DNA from: Castellaniella ginsengisoli
Lineage (GTDB): Bacteria; Pseudomonadota; Gammaproteobacteria; Burkholderiales; Burkholderiaceae_B
DNA: 64,000 nt
Strand: one strand, 5' to 3'
Assembly (NCBI RefSeq): GCF_039523235.1
Contig: NZ_BAAAEX010000008.1
The notes under the pieces were generated by a model. It made no database searches, was not told where the DNA came from, and was given only the letters and a program-made list of their open reading frames with translations. The translations under genes and the position numbers were made by a program. This document shows positions 17,654 through 26,318 of this stretch, in pieces (position 1 is the first letter of the stretch; each line of letters starts with the position of its first letter).

Positions 17654-18265
17654 ATGTTCACACATACCCTCCTGCTCATCCTGACCATCCATGCCGTGGC
17701 GCTGGTGTCGCCCGGCCCCGACTTCGCCGTCGTCACCCGCCTGTCCATCGTGTCGGGCCGGCGCGCCGGCCTGTGGGCGGCGGCCGGCGTGGCCAGCGCC
17801 ATCGGCGTCTACGCCTTGGTCAGCCTGCTGGGCCTGTCCCTGGTGCTGGCCGCCCTGCCCGGCCTGTCGCGCGCCCTGTCCATCGCCGGCGCGCTCTACC
17901 TGATGTGGCTGGGCATCCAGTGCCTGCGGTCCAAGGGCCACATGCCCGAGTCGGGCCCGGCCGCCCTGGGCGGGCGGCGCGCCTATGTGACCGGGTTCTT
18001 CACCAACCTGCTCAACCCCAAGGCCATGCTGTATTTCGGCTCCATCCTGTCCCAGGCGGTCACCCCCGACCTGGGCGGCGCGCACCTGGCCGTCGTCTGG
18101 ACCCTGCTGGTGGCCGAATCCCTGCTGTGGTTCGCCCTGGTGGCCACGCTGTTCTCGGCCCCGCGCATGCTGCAATGGCTGCGCACCCGCCTGCGCTGGT
18201 TCGACCGCGCCATCGGCGTGGTGCTGCTGGGCCTGGCGGCCAAGGTCGGCAGTTCGGGGATGTAG
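17654..18265 (+). CDS. RhtB/LysE-superfamily amino acid exporter
   Basis: 203 residues from the ATG at 17654, six predicted helices. The N-terminus carries the family motif VSPGPDFAVVTRLSIVSGRRAG, and the centre has GFFTNLLNPKAMLYF. The family exports homoserine, threonine, leucine or related neutral amino acids; the substrate cannot be read from sequence. It starts two bases after the stop of the TRIC-family gene, so the two are co-transcribed. Confidence 0.92.
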   Translation: MFTHTLLLILTIHAVALVSPGPDFAVVTRLSIVSGRRAGLWAAAGVASAIGVYALVSLLGLSLVLAALPGLSRALSIAGALYLMWLGIQCLRSKGHMPESGPAALGGRRAYVTGFFTNLLNPKAMLYFGSILSQAVTPDLGGAHLAVVWTLLVAESLLWFALVATLFSAPRMLQWLRTRLRWFDRAIGVVLLGLAAKVGSSGM

Positions 18266-18286
18266 CTTCGGCGGCGCGTGACTCCG

Positions 18287-18305
18287 GTCCGGGCCAGGCC
18301 CGGAC
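18287..18305. terminator. Hairpin between two convergent genes
   Basis: GTCCGGGCCAGGCCCGGAC is a perfect 9-bp inverted repeat around one A, placed in the 49-base gap between the exporter gene and miaE, which converge. A likely bidirectional end-of-transcript structure, though no U-run follows on either strand. Confidence 0.45.
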
Positions 18306-18314
18306 GGCGCACGG

Positions 18315-18953
18315 TCAGGCCGCTGCGCCGCCGGCCGGACAGCCGCTGTGAAAGCGGAATTCCGCGTCCGGCGATTCGATCAGTTCCCGCTCTCTCTCGC
18401 GGATCCGGACCACCGAGCGCTCCACGTCGCGCGCTTCGCCGAAACGCTGTGCAAAACGCAGATAGCCCTGGTAGTGGCGGCTTTCCGATTGCAGCAGCCC
18501 GCCATAGAACGAAGCCAGTTCCTCGTCCAGGTGCGGCACCAGCGCGGCGAAACGCTCACAGGAGCGGGCCTCGATGAAAGCCCCGACGATCAGCGTATCG
18601 ACGAGCTTCGCCGGCTCATGAGTGCGCACCGCCGCCCTCAGGCCGGAGGCATAGCGGCTGGCCGTCAAGGGCCGCAAAGCGATGCCGCGCCGCTTCAGGA
18701 TGCGCAGCACCTGCTCATGGTGCACCAGTTCCTCGCGAGCCAGCTTCGACAGCGCCGCCGACAGCTCGGCATCCTGGCCATAGCGGGCAATCAGGCTCAT
18801 CGCCGTCGCAGCCGCCTTCAATTCGCAATTGCGGTGATCGAGCAGCAGCACATCCTGCTGCGCCAGCGCGGCTTGCACCCAGGCCGCGGGCGTGGGGCAC
18901 GGCAGGAAGGCAATCAGATCGGCGGGCAAGTCGGACGCAGGCATGTGAAGCAT
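18315..18953 (-). CDS. miaE: tRNA-(ms2io6A)-hydroxylase MiaE
   Basis: 212 residues from the ATG at 18951-18953, which overlaps the TGA of the preceding MFS gene. MiaE is a ferritin-like non-haem diiron monooxygenase that hydroxylates the isopentenyl side chain of 2-methylthio-N6-isopentenyladenosine at tRNA position 37. Visible features are DHRNCELKAA, REELVHHEQVL and EARSCERFAAL, which supply the carboxylate and histidine iron ligands in a four-helix bundle. Length agrees with the family. Confidence 0.9.
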   Translation of the reverse strand: MLHMPASDLPADLIAFLPCPTPAAWVQAALAQQDVLLLDHRNCELKAAATAMSLIARYGQDAELSAALSKLAREELVHHEQVLRILKRRGIALRPLTASRYASGLRAAVRTHEPAKLVDTLIVGAFIEARSCERFAALVPHLDEELASFYGGLLQSESRHYQGYLRFAQRFGEARDVERSVVRIRERERELIESPDAEFRFHSGCPAGGAAA

Positions 18954-20206
18954 CAATTCCGGCCGGCACGCGGTAGTTCAGGGCGCGGCTGGCCCGACTC
19001 GAGGGGCGCAGACAAGCCCGGCATGAAGCGCCAGGCGATCAGCCACCCCAGCGCCTGCACGGCGCACAGCGTGGCCACGGTGCCGGGCCAGCCGCCCAGC
19101 GTATAAGCAATGCCGCAGGCCCAGGCGCCCGCGAAGCCGCCGCAATAATACGCCCCGTAATACAGACCGCTGGCCAGCGAACGGCCGTGAGTGACCCGGT
19201 GGGCGATGAAGCTCATCGTGGCCGACTGCGTCACGAACACCCCGCAGGCCGTCACGGCCAGCGCGACCACGATGGCCCAGACCGGCGCCGCCAGCGACCC
19301 CAGCACGCCCAGCGCCGATACGGCCACCGCCCCCAGCACCGTGCGCCGCGAGCCGATGCGCGGAATCACTTGCCCCGCCAGCGGCGTCACCAGCACCCCC
19401 AGCAGGTAGACCGTGAAGATATTGGCCAGGTCGCCCGAACTGAAATGATAGGGCTCGGCCGCCAGGTGCAGGTTGACGAAGGTGAACAGCCCGACCAGCG
19501 CGAACAGCACCGTGAATCCCAGCGAACACGCCACCTGCAAGGCGGGATTGCGCAGCAGCCGGCCCAGCGTCGCCAGATTGTCGGAGATCCGGGTATTGGC
19601 CACGAAATGGCGCGAAGGCGGCAAGCCGCGCCACACCAGCCAGGCTCCCGCCAGATTGATCACCGCCATCGCCCCGAAGGCGGTGCGCCAAGCCATGAAC
19701 TCGGTCAGGTGCCCCATCAGGAAACGGCCCAGAAACCCGCCCAGCACCGATCCGGTGACATAGCCGGTGATCAGCCGCACCATCGTGGCGCCCCGGAATT
19801 CCTCGCCGATGTAGGCGATCGCCACCACCGACACGCCCGGCACGGCCAGCCCCTGCAGAAAACGCAGCACCAGCAGCCCGTGCACGGATTCCACCTGCGT
19901 CATCAGCGCCGTGGGTACGGCCAGCGCGAACACCGACACGGTGATCAGCCACTTGCGCCCCAACGCATCGGACAGCATGCCGATGAAGGGCGAGATCAGC
20001 GCCACTGCCAGCACCGTCATCCCCACGGCATTGCCGATCTCGACCACGGTCGCGTTCAGGTCGCGCTGCAATTCGGGCAGGATCGACTGCACCGAATACA
20101 CCTGGATGAAGGCGAACACGCCCACCAGCGCCACGGTCAGCAGCAGCGGAATGGTCAGGCGGTAATGGTCGTCGGGAACGGGGGGCGCAGGGGGGACAGC
20201 GGACAT
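18953..20206 (-). CDS. MFS transporter (YnfM-like drug/metabolite efflux)
   Basis: 417 residues, about twelve membrane helices. The loop after helix 2 has the MFS motif (GMLSDALGRKWLI), and helix 5 contains GYVTGSVLGGFLGRFLMG, as in the drug:H+ antiporter/YnfM group. The substrate is unknown. Its stop codon overlaps the miaE start. An MFS exporter has no obvious link to tRNA modification, so the overlap probably reflects compactness. Confidence 0.9.
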   Translation of the reverse strand: MSAVPPAPPVPDDHYRLTIPLLLTVALVGVFAFIQVYSVQSILPELQRDLNATVVEIGNAVGMTVLAVALISPFIGMLSDALGRKWLITVSVFALAVPTALMTQVESVHGLLVLRFLQGLAVPGVSVVAIAYIGEEFRGATMVRLITGYVTGSVLGGFLGRFLMGHLTEFMAWRTAFGAMAVINLAGAWLVWRGLPPSRHFVANTRISDNLATLGRLLRNPALQVACSLGFTVLFALVGLFTFVNLHLAAEPYHFSSGDLANIFTVYLLGVLVTPLAGQVIPRIGSRRTVLGAVAVSALGVLGSLAAPVWAIVVALAVTACGVFVTQSATMSFIAHRVTHGRSLASGLYYGAYYCGGFAGAWACGIAYTLGGWPGTVATLCAVQALGWLIAWRFMPGLSAPLESGQPRPELPRAGRN

Positions 20207-20288
20207 GGAAAGAGCCGGAAATGTTGACGTGGGCCCAGCGGGTCCGCAGGCATTAGCTTACCCCATCAAGTCAGCCGCCAGGCGCGGG

Positions 20289-21380
20289 TCAGACGTTGAA
20301 CAAGAAATTCATCACGTCCCCGTCCTTCACCACGTACTCTTTGCCTTCGGCCCGCATCTTGCCCGCTTCCTTGGCCCCCTGCTCGCCCTTGCAGGCGATG
20401 AAGTCGTCGAACGCGATGGTCTGGGCACGGATGAAGCCGCGCTCGAAGTCGGTGTGGATCACGCCGGCCGCCTGGGGGGCGGTGGCGCCGACGGGAATGG
20501 TCCAGGCACGGACTTCCTTCACGCCGGCGGTGAAATAGGTCTGCAGACCCAGCAACTGGTAGCCGGCGCGGATGACGCGATCCAGGCCGGGCTCGGTCAT
20601 GCCCATGTCTTCCAGGAAGACGGTCTTGTCCTCGTCGTCCAGGTCGGCGATCTCGGCCTCGATGGCGGCGCAGACGGCGACCACAGGGGCGTTTTCCGCC
20701 GCCGCGTAGTCCTGCACGGCCTTCAGGTGCGGATTGTCCTCGAAGCCGTCGTCCTTGACGTTGGCGACGTACATGGCGCGCTTGGCGGTGATGAAGCAAT
20801 AGCTCTTCACCAGGGCCTGCTCGTCTTCGTCCAGGCCCAGGCCGCGCACGGATTTGCCCTGGTCCAGGACCGCCACGATGCGCTCCAGCAGGGCGACCAG
20901 GCGGATGGCTTCCTTGTCGCCGGAATTGGCCAGCTTGCGGTTCTTCTGCAGCGCTTTGTCGGCGGTGGCCAGGTCGGCCAGGGCCAGCTCGGTGTTGATG
21001 ACCTCGATGTCGGACACGGGATCGACGCGGCCGGCCACGTGGACGACGTTCTCGTCTTCGAAACAGCGCACGACGTGGACGATGGCGTCGGTCTCGCGGA
21101 TGTTGGCGAGGAACTGGTTGCCCAGGCCCTCGCCCTTGGACGCGCCCGCCACCAGGCCGGCGATGTCGACGAATTCGACCACGGCGGGCACGACGCGCTC
21201 CGGTTTCACGATGGCCGACAGTTGCGCCAGGCGCGGATCCGGAACCTCGACCACGCCGACGTTGGGCTCGATGGTGCAGAAGGGGTAGTTCTCAGCGGCG
21301 ATGCCGGCCTTGGTCAGGGCGTTGAACAGGGTGGATTTGCCGACGTTGGGCAGGCCAACGATGCCGCATTGCAGTGCCAT
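20289..21380 (-). CDS. ychF: Redox-regulated ATPase YchF (OLA1 homologue)
   Basis: 363 residues, the exact family length. Obg-like P-loop NTPase with the Walker A motif GLPNVGKSTLFNALTKAG, switch II DIAGLVAGASKGEGLG, and the C-terminal TGS domain ending in YVVKDGDVMNFLFNV. YchF binds ATP in preference to GTP, associates with ribosomes and influences the oxidative stress response. It follows the CPBP protease and pth genes on the same strand, the usual pth-ychF neighbourhood. Confidence 0.97.
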   Translation of the reverse strand: MALQCGIVGLPNVGKSTLFNALTKAGIAAENYPFCTIEPNVGVVEVPDPRLAQLSAIVKPERVVPAVVEFVDIAGLVAGASKGEGLGNQFLANIRETDAIVHVVRCFEDENVVHVAGRVDPVSDIEVINTELALADLATADKALQKNRKLANSGDKEAIRLVALLERIVAVLDQGKSVRGLGLDEDEQALVKSYCFITAKRAMYVANVKDDGFEDNPHLKAVQDYAAAENAPVVAVCAAIEAEIADLDDEDKTVFLEDMGMTEPGLDRVIRAGYQLLGLQTYFTAGVKEVRAWTIPVGATAPQAAGVIHTDFERGFIRAQTIAFDDFIACKGEQGAKEAGKMRAEGKEYVVKDGDVMNFLFNV

Positions 21381-21443
21381 GGGGAACCTGAAAGGAAAAG
21401 AGGGATGGAAATCAAGGCGCTATTGTACCCGCCCGGGGTACGC

Positions 21444-22232
21444 TCACCCCACGGCCAGTTGCGGGGCGAAATGCAGCACCAGGCCGATCAGCAGCAGCGG
21501 CCCGCCGTTGAAGATGGCGTGCAGGGCGATGGCGGCGCCGATGCCCCGGCGCACGCGCATCCAGCCCAGCACCAGGCCGGTGACCCATTGCGGCAGCACC
21601 AGCAGCGGCAGCAGCACCAGCGCCATGGCGTTGAGGCGGAAATTGAACAGGTGCACGGCGGCGAAAGCCAGCGCGGCGGCATGAAAGAGCCAGGGGTAGG
21701 CGCGCCGCATCAGCCGCCGGCCGCGCCAGGACATGCGCCAGCCGGCCCGCCAGCGGTGATCCGCCGGATACCAGGCCGGCGCCAGGGCCAGCAGCGCGGC
21801 GGCCGCGGCCAGAAGGCCCGAAGCGATGCCGGCGCCCTGGACCAGGATGGAGGCCATCAGGGGCACGAACCACCACAGCATGGCCGGCCGGCGCAGCGCG
21901 TGGCGGAAGGTCAGCTCTTCGATGATGGGCGCCCAGATCAGGGCGGTCATCCAGGGCAGGTTGTGGATGTCCAGCCGGTGCTGGGCGCCGCCGGCGTCGG
22001 CGGCCGACAGGGCGAGCGGCGCGAACACGAAGACGTTCACCATCCACAGCAGCACGGCCCAATGCAGCAGCCGCCACCAGGGCGCGTTCAGGCACAGGTC
22101 CGCCCGCAGGCCGGAGCCGGCGCTCCGCCCCGCCAGGCGCGGGCCGGGGCGGGGACGCGCGACAAAGCGCAGGAAATCGACGATCTCCTGGCCCATCGTG
22201 GGCAGGCCGGGCGGTCGCTGGAACGGGCGCAT
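21444..22232 (-). CDS. CPBP-family intramembrane metalloprotease
   Basis: 262 residues from the ATG at 22230-22232; a longer reading would overlap pth. Several membrane helices carry the CPBP (Abi/CaaX protease) motifs: PIIEELTFRHAL (EExxxR), a helix with AAVHLFNF, and LHAIFNG. These conserved Glu, Arg and His residues form the metal site inside the membrane. Bacterial members act in prenyl-protein-like processing, bacteriocin immunity or envelope functions; the role here is unknown. It lies ten bases after pth. Confidence 0.85.
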   Translation of the reverse strand: MRPFQRPPGLPTMGQEIVDFLRFVARPRPGPRLAGRSAGSGLRADLCLNAPWWRLLHWAVLLWMVNVFVFAPLALSAADAGGAQHRLDIHNLPWMTALIWAPIIEELTFRHALRRPAMLWWFVPLMASILVQGAGIASGLLAAAAALLALAPAWYPADHRWRAGWRMSWRGRRLMRRAYPWLFHAAALAFAAVHLFNFRLNAMALVLLPLLVLPQWVTGLVLGWMRVRRGIGAAIALHAIFNGGPLLLIGLVLHFAPQLAVG

Positions 22233-22242
22233 GGCGGCGGGC

Positions 22243-22842
22243 TCAGGCCTGGTTGGCCTGGTGCAGGCGCTCGGTGGCGCGGTCGAAGGCGCCATCCAGC
22301 AACTGCGGCAGGATCACGCGGCAGCGGTTGATGGCGTCTTCGATGCCGGGCATGTCGTCCTTGCGCGGAGGATGCAGGACGAAGTTGACCACCTGCTGGG
22401 CCAGGCCCAGGCTGCGGGGATGGCCGATGCCGATGCGCAGGCGCCAGAAAGCGGGCGAACCCAGCGCAGACTGGATGTCGCGCAGGCCGTTGTGGCCGGC
22501 ATGGCCGCCGCCCTGCTTGAGCTTGACCGCCCCCGGCAACAGGTCGAGTTCGTCGTGCAGCACCAGGATTTCTTCGGGCTGCAGCTTGTAGAAGCGGGCC
22601 AGCGCACCGACCGCCTGGCCGGATTTGTTCATGAAGGTGACCGGTTTGGCCAGGACGACGGCCTGACCCGCATGGCGCGCGCGCGCGACCCAGGCGAAGA
22701 ACGGTTTCTCAAGCGTGAAATCGGCCCGCAAGTCGTCAGCGAAGTGGTCTGCCAGCCAGAATCCTGCGTTGTGGCGCGTGGCTTCGTATTCGGGACCGGG
22801 GTTGCCCAGCCCCACGATGAGGCGGATGGGCGCTGTCGTCAT
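22243..22842 (-). CDS. pth: Peptidyl-tRNA hydrolase
   Basis: 199 residues from the ATG at 22840-22842, chosen because Pth proteins start just before the strand LIVGLGNPGPEY; an in-frame GTG eight codons upstream has no ribosome-binding site. It contains the catalytic His in TRHNAGFW, plus VTFMNKSGQAV and the DELDLLPG segment with the supporting Asp. It recycles peptidyl-tRNA released from stalled ribosomes. It follows rplY on the same strand, separated by an intrinsic terminator. Confidence 0.97.
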   Translation of the reverse strand: MTTAPIRLIVGLGNPGPEYEATRHNAGFWLADHFADDLRADFTLEKPFFAWVARARHAGQAVVLAKPVTFMNKSGQAVGALARFYKLQPEEILVLHDELDLLPGAVKLKQGGGHAGHNGLRDIQSALGSPAFWRLRIGIGHPRSLGLAQQVVNFVLHPPRKDDMPGIEDAINRCRVILPQLLDGAFDRATERLHQANQA

Positions 22843-22880
22843 CGGGAGGGGTGATCCAAAAAGCACCCATCATACGACAA

Positions 22881-22916
22881 AACCCCCGCCGGCCTTGCGG
22901 CCGGACGGGGGGTTTG
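22881..22916 (-). terminator. Intrinsic terminator downstream of rplY
   Basis: On the minus strand CCCCCCGTCCGGCCG, a short CAAG-type loop, then CGGCCGGCGGGGG forms a very stable stem followed by TTTTGT. It lies 22 bases past the rplY stop and 39 bases before the pth start, so it should end most prs-rplY transcripts or attenuate into pth. Confidence 0.85.
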
Positions 22917-22937
22917 TAGGGTCTTGCAGCGCGGCGC

Positions 22938-23540
22938 TTATTCGGCGGCCGGCTCGGCGTCATCCGCCGAACCCGAGCCCTTGGCCGCATTCGCCTGGGC
23001 CAGCAGCGGGTTGGTATCCTCGCCGTGGGGCACGTACTTCACGCCCATCGGCAGGGTGATGTCCGACAGGTGCAGGCGGGAGTTGCCCACCAGGCCGCCC
23101 AGGTCGACTTCGATGAACTTCGGCAGGTTGGCCGGCAGGCAGGTGATGTCGAGTTCGGTGGGACCGTGGGTGACGATCTGGCCTGCCAGCTTGACGGCCG
23201 GGCTGATGTCGGCGTTCAGGTAGTGGACCGGAACCTTGGTGGTGACGGCCTGGGAGGCATCCACGCGCTGGAAGTCGACGTGCAGGACCTGGGGCTTGTA
23301 GGGGTGCCATTGGGCGGCACGCACCAGGACTGGCTCGGTCTTGCCGTCCAGGACCATGTCCAGGATCGAGGCGTGGAACTCTTCCTTGTTGAGAGCGTGG
23401 TAGATCTCGTTGTGGTCGAGCTCGATATTGGCCGGCGCGGACTTGCCGCCGTACACAATGGCGGGAACCCGGCCGGCGCGGCGCAGGCGGCGGCTCGCAC
23501 TCGAACCCTGAACGCTACGCGAAGTGGCGGTGAATTTCAT
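22938..23540 (-). CDS. rplY: 50S ribosomal protein L25/general stress protein Ctc
   Basis: 200 residues from the ATG at 23538-23540, preceded by GGAG; an upstream ATG four codons earlier is less well placed. It is the long Ctc form of L25: an N-terminal 5S rRNA-binding domain of about 95 residues (GSSASRRLRRAGRVPAIVYGG), a beta-rich C-terminal domain, and an acidic, Ala-rich tail. It binds 5S rRNA in the central protuberance of the large subunit. It lies directly downstream of prs, the usual prs-rplY-pth order. Confidence 0.97.
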   Translation of the reverse strand: MKFTATSRSVQGSSASRRLRRAGRVPAIVYGGKSAPANIELDHNEIYHALNKEEFHASILDMVLDGKTEPVLVRAAQWHPYKPQVLHVDFQRVDASQAVTTKVPVHYLNADISPAVKLAGQIVTHGPTELDITCLPANLPKFIEVDLGGLVGNSRLHLSDITLPMGVKYVPHGEDTNPLLAQANAAKGSGSADDAEPAAE

Positions 23541-23584
23541 GGAAAACTCCAAAATCCAGGCCCCGAAAGGCCTATGACAACAAT

Positions 23585-23629
23585 GCAGCCGAAGCTGCGA
23601 AACGCCCCGCGCCGCGACCAGCGCGGGGC
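23585..23629 (-). other. Two hairpins in the prs-rplY intercistronic gap
   Basis: On the minus strand a 9-bp GC-only stem (GCCCCGCGC 23604-23612 with GCGCGGGGC 23621-23629) is followed by a UUCG-capped hairpin GCAGC-TTCG-GCTGC (23585-23598) and ATTGTTGTC. This may be a weak terminator or an mRNA processing/stability element that separates prs and rplY levels. Confidence 0.5.
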
Positions 23630-23654
23630 CACAAATCGTAGATCGCGCCCGCCT

Positions 23655-24605
<951 letters not shown>

Positions 24606-24710
24606 GGTGTCGAACCAATGTGTCAAATGACAAGGCTGTTGACCGCCTTTCCGCAGGGGGCGGATCGGTTCAACAGCCTGGAAGCATGCGCTCTGGCGCG
24701 GAAAGGATGG

Positions 24711-24784
24711 CTGGGGAAGAAGGATTCGAACCTTCGCATGCCGGAATCAAAATCCGGTGCCTTAACCAGCTTGGCGATTCCCCA
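24711..24784 (-). tRNA. tRNA-Gln (anticodon UUG)
   Basis: 74 nt on the minus strand. The acceptor stem is TGGGGAA/TTCCCCA with discriminator G. The anticodon arm CCGGA-TTTTGAT-TCCGG reads UUG, and the T arm contains GGTTCGAATCC. CCA is encoded directly after the discriminator (24708-24710). It sits six bases downstream of ispE and upstream of prs, the classic betaproteobacterial order, and is probably cut from a longer ispE-prs transcript. Confidence 0.97.
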
Positions 24785-24789
24785 ATAAT

Positions 24790-25692
24790 TCAATCTGCGG
24801 TCCAGCCCAGGAGCGGGTGATCGCCCAGGCCCCGGCAGATCCAGGACCCTTCGATCGCCGCAATGGGCGGGTTTTCCATTTTACTGATTATTCGGTCTCG
24901 GTGTACACCGGCCTGGGCGACGCCGGAGAACTCGGAGAACAGGCATGAACCGGAACCCGTCATGCGTACTTCGATCCCCGTATCCCGCATCGCCCGCGCA
25001 AGCGCTGCGATACCCGGATGCTGCCGAAAGACCACGGCTTCCAGATCGTTGCGCCCGAACAATGCCCCGGCGCGCTGCCCTGTTTGCCAATCAGTAAAGA
25101 CCGCAATTTTTACCGATTCGGAATTTCTTGTCAAATCAGGGTCGCGAAAGACGTCCGCCGTGGTCACAGGCACGGGCGGGCGGACAATCCAGTAGGCCCG
25201 TTCGGGCAGGCCCACGGCTGTCAGGTCTTCGCCCACGCCCTGCGCAAAAGCCGCGCGGCCGAAGACGAAGACCGGCACGTCCGCCCCCAGGGGCAAGGCC
25301 AGACGCATCAGTTCGGCGCGCTTCAGGCCCACGCCCCACAGACGGTTCAGGGCGATCAGGGTCGTCGCCGCATCGCTGGATCCGCCGCCCAGCCCCCCGC
25401 CCGCCGGAATACGCTTGCGATAGCGGATGCGCGCGCCCTGCCGCACGCCGGCAGCCTGCTGCAAGGCGCGGGCGGCGCGCAGCACCAGGTCTTGATCGGC
25501 CGGCAGCCCCGCCGGGCCCTCGCCCTCGCGCGAGAGCGCGCCGTCCGGCGTGGACTCGAAATCGAGGGTATCGCACAGATCGACGAAGCGAAAAACCGTC
25601 TGCAGCAGGTGATAGCCGTCTGCGCGGCGTCCCACCACATGCAGAAACAGATTGAGCTTGGCCGGAGCCGGCACGTCATACAGGACCGCCAT
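24790..25692 (-). CDS. ispE: 4-diphosphocytidyl-2-C-methyl-D-erythritol kinase
   Basis: 300 residues from the ATG at 25690-25692; the open frame continues upstream across lolB but only in a shadow frame. GHMP-family kinase of the non-mevalonate isoprenoid pathway that phosphorylates the 2-hydroxyl of CDP-methylerythritol. Marks: DVPAPAKLNLFLHVVGRR at the N-terminus, the glycine-rich ATP loop PAGGGLGGGSSDAA (96-109), and the C-terminal MTGSGSCLFSEF. It starts 11 bases after the lolB stop. Confidence 0.96.
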   Translation of the reverse strand: MAVLYDVPAPAKLNLFLHVVGRRADGYHLLQTVFRFVDLCDTLDFESTPDGALSREGEGPAGLPADQDLVLRAARALQQAAGVRQGARIRYRKRIPAGGGLGGGSSDAATTLIALNRLWGVGLKRAELMRLALPLGADVPVFVFGRAAFAQGVGEDLTAVGLPERAYWIVRPPVPVTTADVFRDPDLTRNSESVKIAVFTDWQTGQRAGALFGRNDLEAVVFRQHPGIAALARAMRDTGIEVRMTGSGSCLFSEFSGVAQAGVHRDRIISKMENPPIAAIEGSWICRGLGDHPLLGWTAD

Positions 25693-25703
25693 GCGCGCCG
25701 CCG

Positions 25704-26318
25704 CTAGGGTTTGTCCGCGATCAGTTGCAGGCGCCACAGGCCCTGCTCGTCCTGGCGCGACAGGCGCACGCGCCCGGGGCCCTGGCCGTCGTAGTCCGAC
25801 AGGCGCACTTCCCAGCCATCCTGGCGCAGCGACGTCAGGCGATCCTGCGCGTCGTGCCGCGCATCGACGACGAGTCCGGGAGCCGCCTCGCCGCGCATCC
25901 AGTACCGCAGGCCGGACACCGGCATGGGATGCCCCCAGACCAGGGCGAGGAGTTCGTCCGGCGTCGGCGCCGACTCGCGGCTGCCGTCGGCGCGCTCGAG
26001 CATGGCGCGCCCGGATTCGACCTGGATCCGCGCCAGGATGCCGCCCAGCGGCGAGACCAGGTCCAAGCGCAAGAGGCGGCCGTCGTCGCGCCAGGAAAAT
26101 CCGCCCTGGGCCGCATAAGGCGCCGCGCCGGCCGGTTGCAGATTGACGGCAAAGCGGCCCTGCCGCTCGAAGGCGGGGCCCGGGCCATCGATGCGCTGGG
26201 GGGTGGCGCAGGCGGCCAGCAGGCCGGCCAGGGCCAGCGCGGGCCAGATGCGCAGGCGCCCGAGCCGCGCGAAAGCGCCGCATGCGGCGCGCAGCCGCTG
26301 GTCGAGGACGCTGATCAT
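25704..26318 (-). CDS. lolB: Outer membrane lipoprotein LolB
   Basis: 204 residues with a lipoprotein signal peptide; the lipobox LLAAC puts the lipidated cysteine at residue 37. LolB accepts lipoproteins from periplasmic LolA and inserts them into the outer membrane. Moderate sequence conservation (FERQGRFAVNL, GGFSWRDDG, VSPLGGILARI) and the lolB-ispE-tRNA-prs order support the name. The ATG overlaps the stop codon of the upstream TPR gene by four bases, so translation is coupled. Confidence 0.9.
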   Translation of the reverse strand: MISVLDQRLRAACGAFARLGRLRIWPALALAGLLAACATPQRIDGPGPAFERQGRFAVNLQPAGAAPYAAQGGFSWRDDGRLLRLDLVSPLGGILARIQVESGRAMLERADGSRESAPTPDELLALVWGHPMPVSGLRYWMRGEAAPGLVVDARHDAQDRLTSLRQDGWEVRLSDYDGQGPGRVRLSRQDEQGLWRLQLIADKP